A stretch of DNA of 57,988 bases from Verrucomicrobiota bacterium (GCA_017309115.1 JAFLEF010000048.1:1-57988), one strand, 5' to 3'; positions 36,490 to 45,334 are shown, counted from the first letter of the stretch. The notes: generated by a model not told the origin, from the letters alone. A program made the numbers and translations.

Positions 36490-37715
36490 ATGCGATCCTT
36501 CTTTTGGTGGCCTCCCTGGCGCTCAATGCGGTGTTGCTCGGCGCCTTGATGGATCGCGCCGGGTCCCCTCCCCACGTAACAGAGGAGGCCGATCGGCGTA
36601 CCGACCCAACGTCCAACGCCACGGCACCGGGACCGCAGGCAATGCCATCGTCCGGCACGAACGGCACTGTGCCCTTTCATTGGTCCCAACTGCACACCTC
36701 GGACTGGTTTGCCTACCGGGACGGTCTTGTGCAGATCGGGTGCCCGGCATCGACCATTCGGGACATCTTGGAGCCGCTGGTCGCCCGACACTACAGCGCG
36801 CTCTGCCGAGAGCGCCTGCGTCCGTTTGTCGATGAGTTTTGGGAACGGTACCGGCCGCCGAACCAAGCGGCCCGGGAAGCGGTAGAGGCCGAAGTGGAGC
36901 GGATCGCAGTTGAGGAACGGAATTTATTGGATCGACTGTTCGGGGCTTTGCCGGCCGAGAAGTCAGGCCCTGCAGCACCCGGGCCCCGGACGGCGCGCCA
37001 GTTGGATTTTCTTCCGGAGGATCTGCACCCGGAGGTCGTCCAACGCTTGACGGCCCATCGCAGCCGGCTGCGGAAAACGGCGGGGACGAAGTTTCCGACC
37101 GCTGAGGATCAATCCAAGGCGTACCAGGACCTGCGGGAGCAACTCACGACGGAGTTGTTGGAAATCCTGTCACCCGACCAACTGGACGAGCTCATGCTGC
37201 GCCGCTCCCCGCTGGCCCGATTTCGGGAGATCGACGGCCATGACATGAACGAAGCCGAGCTTTGGGAGGTGATTCGCCGGGCGGAATCGACGGCGACGCC
37301 TGAAGACGCGAGACACGATGATTATATCTCACCCCAACGGGAACAGCAGGCGATGGAAGCGGTCCTGGGCTCGGAACGGGCAGAGTCGGTGCAGAGAGCC
37401 GAGCAACCCGATTTTCAACAACTACTTAAGATGACACAGCGGTTGGAGTTGCCGGAAGAGCGGGCGATAGATGTTTGGAAGGCGCAGGAAGCCGTGACCG
37501 ATGCGATTCAGAAGGTGAGCCATGATTCGACGCTGACCCACCCCGAACGTCGAGCCCAGGTTCAACAGCTTCGGGAGTCTCTGGCCAGGGAGGTGGAGGG
37601 GATGCTGGGGGGCGCTCGAGGCCGGGAAACTTGGGAACACGCCCTTCGGTACGTCTTGGAGAACAAGTTTCAAGTACCTAACTTCGATCCGGTTTCCGCC
37701 TTAGAGTCACCGTGA
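36486..37715 (+). CDS. Membrane-anchored helical protein of unknown function, paralogue 2
   Basis: 409 residues. N-terminal helix MNAILLLVASLALNAVLLGA, then a linker and a charged helical body; YRDGLVQIGCPASTIRDILE matches paralogue 1, and both share a second region of the form TPAELEEL/SPDQLDELMLR. The ATG overlaps the stop of paralogue 1 (ATGA), implying tandem duplication and joint translation. Two single-helix proteins made together could form a heteromeric complex, which is inference. No catalytic motif is visible. Confidence 0.78.
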   Translation: MNAILLLVASLALNAVLLGALMDRAGSPPHVTEEADRRTDPTSNATAPGPQAMPSSGTNGTVPFHWSQLHTSDWFAYRDGLVQIGCPASTIRDILEPLVARHYSALCRERLRPFVDEFWERYRPPNQAAREAVEAEVERIAVEERNLLDRLFGALPAEKSGPAAPGPRTARQLDFLPEDLHPEVVQRLTAHRSRLRKTAGTKFPTAEDQSKAYQDLREQLTTELLEILSPDQLDELMLRRSPLARFREIDGHDMNEAELWEVIRRAESTATPEDARHDDYISPQREQQAMEAVLGSERAESVQRAEQPDFQQLLKMTQRLELPEERAIDVWKAQEAVTDAIQKVSHDSTLTHPERRAQVQQLRESLAREVEGMLGGARGRETWEHALRYVLENKFQVPNFDPVSALESP

Positions 37716-37848
37716 GGCGATCCAAGACCGCGTGGTGCAGATCGCGGCGCTACTACTGGTCCTGGAACCCATCTTCGAGGCAAACGTCCGCGGACCTTTC
37801 GGCCGCTTCGGACTTCTCAGAGCGCGACCCGCCGGGCAGCGTCGCCGT

Positions 37849-38613
37849 GTGAAAGCCGACGCGAGTGTCCTGCCCAAACTCTGGAACATTCCCGATGCCA
37901 TCCGCAATCGCCTCGGACGCGAAGCCGGTCCCCAGCGGGCGATGCTGGAGGAAGGACACCTGCTGATCATTCTGCATCAGCCGCCGGAACCCGACGAACA
38001 CACCCGCAAGGCCGCTCTCTTCTGGCGCCAACCGTCCGGCGAATGGCGGTCCAACCTCCCCGGCGCTGCGCCGGCCAGCCTGCAGGATCTGCTGCAATCG
38101 TATGAACAGCAGCTGACCTCCCTCGAAGGTCTGGAGAACAACGCCAAGTCGGCCACCGACTATCATTCCGTTTTGGAGAAAATCGCGCCGATCCTGCGGT
38201 CCTCGCGCGGTCTGCACCGGGCGCTGCAGCAGGCGCGCGAACTGCTCAAGTCCGAGACGTCACTCATCAACTACCGCGATCAGGCCGCCGCCGTGGAGCG
38301 GACCGCGGAGCTGCTGCTTCAGGACGCCCAGTTCGGACTCAACTTCACCGTCGCCAAACAAGCCGAGGCTCAGTCCGCCCTGGCGCAGCAAATGGCCGTG
38401 ACCGCCCATCGACTGAATTTGCTGGCCGCTCTCTTTCTGCCCCTCACCGCGCTCGCTTCCATCTTCGGCATGGAGATCCACAGTCAGGTCAAGGATACGC
38501 CGACCAACTTCTGGCTGATCTGTCTGTTGGGCGTATTGATCGGACTGCTGGTCGGGGGTTTCCTGATGCAAGGCAAACGCCTCGGAAATTCCGACGCGGC
38601 GAAGTCCAAATAG
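37849..38613 (+). CDS. CorA-like protein with GME in place of the GMN signature
   Basis: 254 residues from a GTG at 37849 (an earlier GTG at 37732 is possible). The N-terminal part includes LPKLWNIPDAIRNRLGREAG and GHLLIILHQPPEPDEHTRKA, then a long coiled-coil with SLINYRDQAAAVERTAELLL. The C-terminus has LNLLAALFLPLTALASIFG and a second membrane helix, the CorA pore layout. The normally invariant GMN after the first pore helix reads GME. This may be a regulatory or altered-selectivity CorA relative; I cannot tell from sequence. The first residues are uncertain. Confidence 0.75.
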   Translation: MKADASVLPKLWNIPDAIRNRLGREAGPQRAMLEEGHLLIILHQPPEPDEHTRKAALFWRQPSGEWRSNLPGAAPASLQDLLQSYEQQLTSLEGLENNAKSATDYHSVLEKIAPILRSSRGLHRALQQARELLKSETSLINYRDQAAAVERTAELLLQDAQFGLNFTVAKQAEAQSALAQQMAVTAHRLNLLAALFLPLTALASIFGMEIHSQVKDTPTNFWLICLLGVLIGLLVGGFLMQGKRLGNSDAAKSK

Positions 38614-38631
38614 TTCTCTACCCGGCCTGGT

Positions 38632-40002
38632 TCAAGGAGCACGACCCGGTCGGCCGGGAGCCGCGCCCTCGCGACGCCGAGCCCGGGGCGCATCTTCGGC
38701 GGACACTTCGATCCCAAGTTGCTTGGCCAGCGAGGCGTTCACCCGGCGATAAGACTCCGCTTCCAACTGCGGTTTGAGTGACTGGAGCAAGTCATAACGT
38801 TGCTGAACCACCGCTAGATCGGGCGTCTCGCCTTCAGTGCGGGACAGCGACTGGAGGACCATTCCGCGAACTTGCGCAGGCAACTCCTGATTCGTCACGA
38901 CGCTGGTGAACATGGCGTTCGCTGCCGGATCCGCGCCCAAATACGGCATCGCCTGCTGCAAGAGACTCGCTCGATCCACCAAGTTGGTGACCCGGGGATC
39001 ATTGAAGACGGCCTGGAAGGTCGGGAGCGCATTTTGCTGAAGGGTCCGCGCCAGGTAATTGAAGGATCCCCGATCCAGCGTCCCGTCATCCCGGACCAGA
39101 CGTCGACCAGCAGTTTCCGCGAACCCCGTGTCTCCGAAAAGGTCGAGGACCACGTACAAATAATCTTCTGCCCGCCGGTCCACCCGCGCCTTGCTGCCGC
39201 TTTCCGGCGGATTCTGCAACAGCTCGTAGGCTGTGGCCAAGGCTGGCTCCCTCCATCGGTCACCACTCAGGGCCTTGAGCTGCTTGGACGCATACGCGAT
39301 TTCAAAAGCTCGACCGGATTGCTGCACCACTTCAACCAACGTCAGCTCGGCCGGTTCGCCCCCAATGTCCTTCAGGGAATCCATCAGCCCAATTCGCAGC
39401 GTCGGTGGCAGGTCGTAATTCATTCGGGGCAACGAACGCCGCGCCGCCCGTCCATTTAACGCCCGTGCTAACTGCTCCCATTGTTGTCGCCGCGCCTGTT
39501 CCCGTTCATTGGCCCCTCCTTGGGCTCGCTCGGACCGGGCGTTGGGTTGGGGCGGCTGGGGCTCCGCGTCCGCCGGTTCCTCCGGTTCCATGGCATCCGC
39601 GTCGTACGCGACATCCTCGAAGCGTTGCAAAAAGGCCCGAATCTCCGGCACTGCCGGTTCTCCGACGCGTTCCAACGCCTCGAGATAGTACACGACATCG
39701 CGCATCTGATGAGCCTTGTCCGCTCCGGCGGGTCGCAATTGGGCCAATCGTTGGAGCAGCTCCGTCGGGGATACTGCTGCTGCGATCAGATTCGTCCGGA
39801 CCACGACGAGGCTGGGCTCGGAAGGCCGGCTAGCCGACCGGGCGGCTTCGAGCTCTTTCTGTCGGTCCGCCCCCTCCTGACGCGCCCGGGCCAATTCAAC
39901 CTGGGTTGATGCCAATTCCTGGCGGGCCTGAAACCAGGCCGCCGCGCCCACCAGCACCGCGACCACCGCCGCGCCTCCCATCCATTTGGCTGCCGAACTC
40001 AT
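38632..40002 (-). CDS. Membrane-anchored HEAT-like protein of unknown function
   Basis: 456 residues. An N-terminal membrane helix (MGGAAVVAVLVGAAAWFQAR, about 8-27) leads into a coiled coil (ELASTQVELARARQEGADRQ), and then several helical units such as YYLEALERVGEPAVPEIRAF, RIGLMDSLKDIGGEPAELTL and LARTLQQNALPTFQAVFNDP that look like HEAT or armadillo repeats. A Pro/Glu/Gln-rich linker sits near residue 155. It ends in an Arg/Pro-rich tail. Convergent with the CorA-like gene (18 bp between stops). Start ATG 40002 chosen just before the membrane segment. Family not recognised. Confidence 0.72.
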   Translation of the reverse strand: MSSAAKWMGGAAVVAVLVGAAAWFQARQELASTQVELARARQEGADRQKELEAARSASRPSEPSLVVVRTNLIAAAVSPTELLQRLAQLRPAGADKAHQMRDVVYYLEALERVGEPAVPEIRAFLQRFEDVAYDADAMEPEEPADAEPQPPQPNARSERAQGGANEREQARRQQWEQLARALNGRAARRSLPRMNYDLPPTLRIGLMDSLKDIGGEPAELTLVEVVQQSGRAFEIAYASKQLKALSGDRWREPALATAYELLQNPPESGSKARVDRRAEDYLYVVLDLFGDTGFAETAGRRLVRDDGTLDRGSFNYLARTLQQNALPTFQAVFNDPRVTNLVDRASLLQQAMPYLGADPAANAMFTSVVTNQELPAQVRGMVLQSLSRTEGETPDLAVVQQRYDLLQSLKPQLEAESYRRVNASLAKQLGIEVSAEDAPRARRREGAAPGRPGRAP

Positions 40003-40054
40003 CAATACCGTGCAGACGCGTCGGCCCACCGGTTGGTTTCAACCGATTGCTGGA

Positions 40055-41251
40055 TTAACCCGCCGTGGTGGTCTTGGGCGCGGACGCCAACTGCCGTTGA
40101 CCAGAGCGGAACTCGCTTGCCGTCAGTCCCATCTGCCGCTTAAACGCGACGCTGAGATACTCGACGTGCTTGAAGCCCGAACGTTCAGCGATCGCCGCCA
40201 ACGACAGATCGGTGTCCGCCAGCAACTGCTTCACGCGATCCAGCTTTACCGCCAGAATCTGGGTGTGCGGGGAACGTCCCAGCAGTTTCTGAAACCGAGC
40301 CTCCAATACGCGCCGGGACATCGGCACCTGTTTCAGCACATCCGCCACCGTGATTCCCGAGCACGCATGACTCCGAATGTACCGCACTGCGGCTGAGATA
40401 TGCCGATCAGCCACGGCGACCACATCGGTGCTTTGGCGGGTGGCCACGCCCAGCGGCGCAAAGAGCCGGCCTTCCGGGGCAATCTTGGCGCCGCCCATCA
40501 TGCGATCGAGCAGTGCCGCCGCTTCGTATCCCGTCCGGCGAACATCCGGAATCACGCTGGAGAGCGGCGGATCGGCCAAATCACATAGCAGTTCGTCATT
40601 GTCCACGCCCAGGACCGCCACTTCATCGGGAACGGCGAGTTCCAAACGGCGACAGGCCTCCAGGACTTGGAGTCCGCGAATGTCGTATCCGGCGAAGATA
40701 CCCACCGGCTTGGGCAACGACCGCAGCCAACGCCCCAGGCTGGCCAGTTCGGTTTCCCAGTCCGGAACGGATTGGGACCGTCGGGCGGCCTGGATGTCCT
40801 GCAGCACGGCGCACGAAGACCCATGCGATTCCAAGTGCGCCACGAAGGCATCCCGTCGCCAGCGCGACCAATTGAACCGGGCATCCCCGCAGTATCCAAA
40901 GTTGCGGAACCCACGTTCCCGAAAGTGCTCGGCGGCAACGCGGGCGATGGCGGTGTCATCCGTCTCTAACCACGGCAGGGTCGGCAGAATTCGCGCCGCA
41001 CTGACATCCACCGCCGGCAGGCGAGTGGACGCTACGGCGCGGGCAATGGCCGGTGTCTCGATGCGCGCGATGATGCCATCGCCCTTCCAATTCTTCAGCC
41101 AAGGCGGAGGGGCCGCGCCCCGGCCGGCTTCCGCGAGCCACAACGTCCACGGCCCATGCTCGCGGAGCCACGCCCGAACGCCGTGCAACAGTTCACGGGC
41201 ATACGCGTTCGAGGTCTCGACCAAGAGGGCAACCTTGGGGCGTCGATTCAC
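40055..41251 (-). CDS. XylR-type AraC-family transcriptional regulator
   Basis: 398 residues. The N-terminal two-thirds is a LacI/periplasmic-binding-like sensor (VALLVETSNAYARELLHGVR, HFRERGFRNFGYCGDARFNW, IFAGYDIRGLQVLEACRRLE, VLGVDNDELLCDLADPPLSS) and the last 100 residues are a double helix-turn-helix (GITVADVLKQVPMSRRVLEA, DLSLAAIAERSGFKHVEYLS). This is the architecture of the xylose regulator XylR, here a sugar-responsive activator of unknown ligand. The start is GTG 41251. It follows the DUF4380 gene by 30 bp, so those two are probably one transcript. Confidence 0.9.
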   Translation of the reverse strand: MNRRPKVALLVETSNAYARELLHGVRAWLREHGPWTLWLAEAGRGAAPPPWLKNWKGDGIIARIETPAIARAVASTRLPAVDVSAARILPTLPWLETDDTAIARVAAEHFRERGFRNFGYCGDARFNWSRWRRDAFVAHLESHGSSCAVLQDIQAARRSQSVPDWETELASLGRWLRSLPKPVGIFAGYDIRGLQVLEACRRLELAVPDEVAVLGVDNDELLCDLADPPLSSVIPDVRRTGYEAAALLDRMMGGAKIAPEGRLFAPLGVATRQSTDVVAVADRHISAAVRYIRSHACSGITVADVLKQVPMSRRVLEARFQKLLGRSPHTQILAVKLDRVKQLLADTDLSLAAIAERSGFKHVEYLSVAFKRQMGLTASEFRSGQRQLASAPKTTTAG

Positions 41252-41281
41252 GAAAGGTTGGTCAGGAAGGGCAAATTCAAC

Positions 41282-42244
41282 TTACCGGGCGAGGATTCGG
41301 CGCGCCTCCTGCCCAGGGTCGGTCTCCTGGCGCGCTTCCAGGCGATAGCGGTTCGTGGCGCTCAGCGATTCTCCAGCGCGCAATCGCTGAAGCGGACCAA
41401 GGGTTTCAAGTTCGACGTACGGCACAGGGTCAGGATTGGTGTAGATTTCAACGCTACAGCCACCGTCCGGATAGGCTGCGTCTGACTTCCGAGGCAGATC
41501 TATGCGCACAACTTCGGTCGGACCGACCCAGACCATGGACTCGCCATCGTTCCCCACCTTATGCGCCTGATCCGGCGCTCGGGTGAACCGGGCCAGCGAT
41601 CCCACACGCTGAAACTGCGCCTCGGGAATTCCCCAATTGGTACTGGAGCCCAGCGGAAAACGGGTCCCAGCCGGAATCGGCAAGAACATGGCCTCGGGAG
41701 ACCGCATCTGGGTGATGACCCAGACACTCACTTCCATCGGCTCGCCGGTGACTTTTTCGTAAGTGGTTTCGATGTGCAGGACGGGTTGCGTGGGGTCCAG
41801 GACCAGCCGTCGCTGGGTTCGCAGGCCGAACCGGGGACTGACCGGTGATGTTAGGACCACCGACTGATCCGGCCGGATCTGGGCCTGCACCGGCGTGGCG
41901 TCGAAGACGTCGGGAGGCGGCCAGTTCCACGCGCTCTGCGGTGCCGGCCAGGTCTTGTCGCCGCCAAAGCTGCCGTGGGCGACCTCCCACGGTCGGTCCG
42001 GCATAGGTTTGCCGAGCAGTTTTTCATTCTCCCAAAACGGGCCGTTGGTCTGACCCACCCGGCGGAACTGCATGACCCGGCCGACTTCGGGAACGACCAC
42101 GACTTCCACCAGGCCATTCCTCATCACCAACGAATTCGACCAACCCCGATAATTCTGGCGAACCACCTGCACGGAGGCGGCGGTTCCGTCGAGCGACAGC
42201 ATCAGACCAAGCGAGAGGATCCACCAGAGGCGCAACCGGGGCAT
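41282..42244 (-). CDS. Secreted DUF4380 domain-containing protein (aldose-epimerase-like fold)
   Basis: 320 residues with a signal peptide (MPRLRLWWILSLGLMLSLDG) and then a beta-sandwich pattern like galactose mutarotase: GWSNSLVMRNGLVEVVVVPE, GRVMQFRRVG, GDKTWPAPQSAWNWPP, YEKVTGEPMEVSVWVITQ. The GDKTWPAPQ block is what I remember from DUF4380. Probable carbohydrate binding or modification in the periplasm. It is upstream of the XylR-type regulator on the same strand and divergent from the GH144-like gene. Confidence 0.77.
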   Translation of the reverse strand: MPRLRLWWILSLGLMLSLDGTAASVQVVRQNYRGWSNSLVMRNGLVEVVVVPEVGRVMQFRRVGQTNGPFWENEKLLGKPMPDRPWEVAHGSFGGDKTWPAPQSAWNWPPPDVFDATPVQAQIRPDQSVVLTSPVSPRFGLRTQRRLVLDPTQPVLHIETTYEKVTGEPMEVSVWVITQMRSPEAMFLPIPAGTRFPLGSSTNWGIPEAQFQRVGSLARFTRAPDQAHKVGNDGESMVWVGPTEVVRIDLPRKSDAAYPDGGCSVEIYTNPDPVPYVELETLGPLQRLRAGESLSATNRYRLEARQETDPGQEARRILAR

Positions 42245-42612
42245 GACTGGATTGTCACCCGAGTGGGCGTCGGGCTCAAGAGGCGAGGCGGTACGGTGAC
42301 GCTCCGCGCTATGGGGGCGCTTGAGTAGCGGCTGGGGTTTGTGGAGGCACTGATACGTCAGCAGCCGTGACGAAAAGCGGTAACTTGCGGCGCTCGCGAC
42401 CGCACTCCAAGACTCTCCGCGAGGGCCGTGCGGGCGAGGAAACGAACCTCTCGTGTTCGCTAGGCGAACGGCTCGGTGGAACCTCGCCCTACCGGGAGAA
42501 GGGGAAAACGGTGAGGAAGGCGCGAAGCGTTTGGAGTGCCCCAGGCCCCAGCGATCACCTCACGCATCACTGCCACTCGATTTGCGGCCAAAGGATCCGT
42601 ATCCTCCCGCCC
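42245..42612. other. 368-bp divergent intergenic region holding dispersed-repeat copy B
   Basis: Between the DUF4380 gene and the GH144-like gene. Apart from the repeat at 42369-42494 it must hold both divergent promoters, but I see no clear -35/-10 pairs. The bases just before the ATG at 42613 (ATCCTCCCGCCC) contain no Shine-Dalgarno sequence. Confidence 0.5.
42369..42494. repeat. Dispersed intergenic repeat, copy B
   Basis: Shares with 27481-27664 the ordered blocks GACGAAAAGCGGTAAC/GTAGC, GCGACCGCA(C/G)TCCAA, CGCGAG(G/A) and the tail CGGCTCGGT(G/A)GAACCTCGC then CCTACCG. The middle is about 60 bp shorter. An internal TTCGCTAGGCGAA inverted repeat occurs at about 42455. Confidence 0.8.
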
Positions 42613-43938
42613 ATGCCCTCGGTTTCGTGGTTTCTGCGGTGTGCCCTGCTGCTGATTTGTCTCAGCGCGCGCGGCCAGGTGACGGTGGAGTCCGACGAGG
42701 CCTTTCTCGATCGTCTCCAGCGGGCTTCCTTCGACTACTTTTGGAAGGAAGCCAACCCCACCAACGGACTCATTCGCGACCGCTCCACACCCAACTCCAA
42801 GTGCAGCATCGCGGCCGTCGGCTTTGGCTTGAGCGCGCTCAACGTAGGAATCGAACGCGGCTGGATCTCCCGGGACGCCGGACGAACCCGGGTGCTCACG
42901 ACCCTGCGAACCTTTGCCGAAGGACGTCAGGGACCGGAACCCCAGGGAACCATCGGTTACCGGGGTTGGTACTATCACTTCCTCGAAATGGACTCCGGAC
43001 TGCGCGCCTGGAAGTGCGAGTTGTCGTCGATCGACACCGCCCTGCTGTTGGCCGGGGTGTTGGATGCGCGGGAGTTCTTTACCGGCGAACATCCGGACGA
43101 AGGACGAATTCGGAATCTGGCGGAAACTCTGGTGAGCCGGGTGGATTGGTCCTGGATGACCGACGCCCAGAAAACCTTCACGATGGGGTGGCATCCCGAG
43201 AGCGGGTTTCTGCGGTCCCGTTGGCAAGGCTACAACGAAGCCATGATCCTCGTACTGATGGGGCTGGGTGCGCCGGGGGCGTGGGGAACTGCCGCTCCGT
43301 CCGGTCCGGCCCCAATCACCTGGGACGCCTGGACCGCCGGCTACCGCTGGCGCACGCACTACGGGTTTTCCTACGTCGAGTTCGCCCCGCTGTTTGGGCA
43401 TCAGTATTCCCACGTCTGGGTGGACTTCCGGGACCGAACGGATCCGTACCTGCGGTCGCGCGGACTGACCTATTTCGAAAACTCCCGCCGGGCCACCCTC
43501 GCCCAGCAGGCGTACTGCGTTGCCAATCCCGGCGGTTTTCCGAACTACGGTCCGCTGGAATGGGGACTGACCGCCTGTGATGGCCCCCCCGGCTACGGCG
43601 CCCGGGGTGCTCCGCCGGCGGAGAACGACGATGGCACCCTGGCACCCACGGCGGCCGGCGGTTCCCTGCCCTTTGCGCCGGAGATCTGCCTGCCGACGCT
43701 GCGGAACTTCGACACCAAATACGGATCCCAGCTCTGGGGTCCCTATGGATTCCGGGATGCGTTCAATCGCGCCCAAAACTGGTGGGCCACGGACACCCTG
43801 GGCATTGATCAGGGCCCGATTCTGCTGATGGCCGAGAACCATCGAACGGGGTCGGTGTGGCGCCGGATGATGAAAAGTCCGGTCATTCGCCAGGGACTCG
43901 AGCGGGCAGGATTCACCGCTTGGCCGGAACGTCCGTGA
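42613..43938 (+). CDS. Secreted glucoamylase-family protein (GH144-like)
   Basis: 441 residues with a signal peptide (MPSVSWFLRCALLLICLSAR). The mature protein has the glycoamylase-domain pattern: FDYFWKEANPTNGLIRDRST, GWYYHFLEM, SSIDTALLLAGVLDAREFF, GWHPESGFLRSRWQGYNEAM, YGFSYVEFAPLFGHQYSHVW, WGLTACDGPPGYGARG and DQGPILLMAENHRTG. The family includes endo-beta-1,2-glucanases (GH144), so cleavage of beta-1,2-glucan or a related polymer outside the cytoplasm is a reasonable guess. The ATG at 42613 is set by the signal peptide. Divergent from the DUF4380 gene. Confidence 0.88.
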   Translation: MPSVSWFLRCALLLICLSARGQVTVESDEAFLDRLQRASFDYFWKEANPTNGLIRDRSTPNSKCSIAAVGFGLSALNVGIERGWISRDAGRTRVLTTLRTFAEGRQGPEPQGTIGYRGWYYHFLEMDSGLRAWKCELSSIDTALLLAGVLDAREFFTGEHPDEGRIRNLAETLVSRVDWSWMTDAQKTFTMGWHPESGFLRSRWQGYNEAMILVLMGLGAPGAWGTAAPSGPAPITWDAWTAGYRWRTHYGFSYVEFAPLFGHQYSHVWVDFRDRTDPYLRSRGLTYFENSRRATLAQQAYCVANPGGFPNYGPLEWGLTACDGPPGYGARGAPPAENDDGTLAPTAAGGSLPFAPEICLPTLRNFDTKYGSQLWGPYGFRDAFNRAQNWWATDTLGIDQGPILLMAENHRTGSVWRRMMKSPVIRQGLERAGFTAWPERP

Positions 43939-44069
43939 TCCTGCCTTCCTCACACTTCGGTTTGACCAGCGCGGTTTTGGCGCGACCCATACCCGACCAC
44001 GAACTCTGCCTGGGCCAGCCCACAATCCGAGCAGGGGCGTGGAGCAACTTCAACGTCACCTGTTCCACC

Positions 44070-44684
44070 ATGAAGCTTCTCACCACCACCTTCGGACTCC
44101 TGTTTAGTGCCTCGTCCCTCCTGGCCGCCCCGCTCACCTTCGACTTCAAAGATCCCAAGGGCGTGAACAACGCTGTGTTCAAACTCGACGCTCCCTTGGA
44201 AGCCATTCAGGGCAGTGCCAATGGCGTGGCGGGTAAGATTCAGTTTGATCCCGCCAACCCCGCCACGGCCAAGGGCAAGATCACCGTGGAAGCCAAGTCC
44301 CTCCAGGTTCCCAACGCGATGATGAAGGAACACTTGGATGGCGAACAGTGGATGGACGTCGCCAAGTACCCGGAAATCAGCTTCGAACTGAAGGAATTGC
44401 GGAACGTCAAAACCGAGGGCGACATCACCACCGCCGACGCCGTGGGAACCTTCACGTTGCGCGGCGTCTCCAAGGAAGTGGTCGTTCCGGCCAAGGCCAC
44501 CTTCCTCAAGGACAAGTTGGGCGCCCGGACCAACGGCCGCATGCAGGGCGACCTGCTGGTCATCCGAACCACCTTCTCCGTGAAGCGCACCGACTTCGGC
44601 ATCAATCCCGGGGCGCCGCAGGACAAAGTCGCCGACGTGATCGAACTCACCCTCAGCATCGCGGGATCAGCGCCGCGTTCCTGA
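44070..44684 (+). CDS. Secreted YceI-family protein
   Basis: 204 residues with a signal peptide (MKLLTTTFGLLFSASSLLAA). YceI-domain features are GVNNAVFKLDAPLEAIQGSA, KGKITVEAKSLQ, HLDGEQWMDVAKYPEISFEL, TADAVGTFTLRGVSKEVVVP and FSVKRTDFGIN. YceI proteins are lipocalin-like barrels that bind isoprenoid-type lipids in the periplasm. Start ATG 44070, no Shine-Dalgarno. Convergent with the YSC84 gene; a strong hairpin lies between. Confidence 0.9.
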   Translation: MKLLTTTFGLLFSASSLLAAPLTFDFKDPKGVNNAVFKLDAPLEAIQGSANGVAGKIQFDPANPATAKGKITVEAKSLQVPNAMMKEHLDGEQWMDVAKYPEISFELKELRNVKTEGDITTADAVGTFTLRGVSKEVVVPAKATFLKDKLGARTNGRMQGDLLVIRTTFSVKRTDFGINPGAPQDKVADVIELTLSIAGSAPRS

Positions 44685-44701
44685 TTCACTTAAAAAACAA
44701 A

Positions 44702-44728
44702 ACCGGGAGCCGTGGGACGGCTCCCGGT
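44702..44728 (-). terminator. Intrinsic terminator for the YSC84-domain gene
   Basis: ACCGGGAGCCGT-GGG-ACGGCTCCCGGT is a perfect 12-bp stem with a 3-base loop. On the minus strand it is followed directly by TTTTGTTTTTT (complement of 44692-44702), the classical U-run, so it terminates the leftward gene. It may also stop rightward transcription of the YceI gene. Confidence 0.9.
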
Positions 44729-44762
44729 GACCAAGGGCCGGTTCCGGTTGAGGATCCGGCTC

Positions 44763-45308
44763 TTATTCTTTGGTAGGGGTGAACTTGAACTTCTGCCCAC
44801 CCACGGAGGCTTCGGCCATCAGACCCGTCCGAGCCAACGTGAAGATGGCCACGCCCTGCTGGTACTTCGCATTCTTCGCCACGCCTTCGCTGGCGGCCAC
44901 GGCTCCCACCTGGGCGCTCATGGTGAATTCGGAGTTTTGGAACGTCTTCAACGCATCGGCGTTCTCAAAGAAGATCACCTCGGAAAAGGACTGACCGCCA
45001 ATCTGGGCACCAATCGACGCCTGGCTCATGACCACGTGTCCGATGAGCTTTCCCTTCTCATAGACGAGGCCGGTACCCCGGGCGCCGCCCACAATAAAAC
45101 CCCCTTTGGCAATTCGCGGCAGCACGGCGTAGCCGGCGGACTTCTCGAAGAAGGTCCCAATCGTGGAATCGGTGCTCTTGAAGTTGGCAATGGTCGTTGG
45201 GACCTCTTCTTGGAGCTTCTTGTATTCGTCCTTGGAGATGTCGTCGGCCAAACAGACCGGCGTGAACAGGAGGGCGGAAATCAGAGCGGAAAGATGGATC
45301 GGTTTCAT
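44763..45308 (-). CDS. YSC84/SYLF lipid-binding domain protein
   Basis: 181 residues. Signal peptide MKPIHLSALISALLFTPVCL, then a SYLF/Ysc84 domain: FFEKSAGYAVLPRIAKGGFI, VGGARGTGLVYEKGKLIGHV, ASIGAQIGGQSFSEVIFFEN, KYQQGVAIFTLARTGLMAEA and SVGGQKFKF. The domain binds phosphoinositide-type lipids in eukaryotes; bacterial members are exported and their role is unclear. The leader contains an inverted repeat AGGTTG-CTT-CAACCT (45320-45334). A strong terminator follows at 44702-44728. Confidence 0.9.
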   Translation of the reverse strand: MKPIHLSALISALLFTPVCLADDISKDEYKKLQEEVPTTIANFKSTDSTIGTFFEKSAGYAVLPRIAKGGFIVGGARGTGLVYEKGKLIGHVVMSQASIGAQIGGQSFSEVIFFENADALKTFQNSEFTMSAQVGAVAASEGVAKNAKYQQGVAIFTLARTGLMAEASVGGQKFKFTPTKE

Positions 45309-45319
45309 GGTCGTGGATG

Positions 45320-45334
45320 AGGTTGCTTCAACCT
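45320..45334. promoter_or_regulatory. Inverted repeat upstream of the YSC84 gene (candidate operator)
   Basis: AGGTTG-CTT-CAACCT, perfect 6-bp arms, 11 bp before the start codon at 45308. It could be a repressor site or an mRNA hairpin. No promoter boxes were located with confidence. Confidence 0.3.

Noticed and set aside
42460-44025. Minus-strand ORF (521 codons) opposite the GH144-like gene
   Set aside because: Antisense shadow; the plus strand has conserved glycoamylase motifs.
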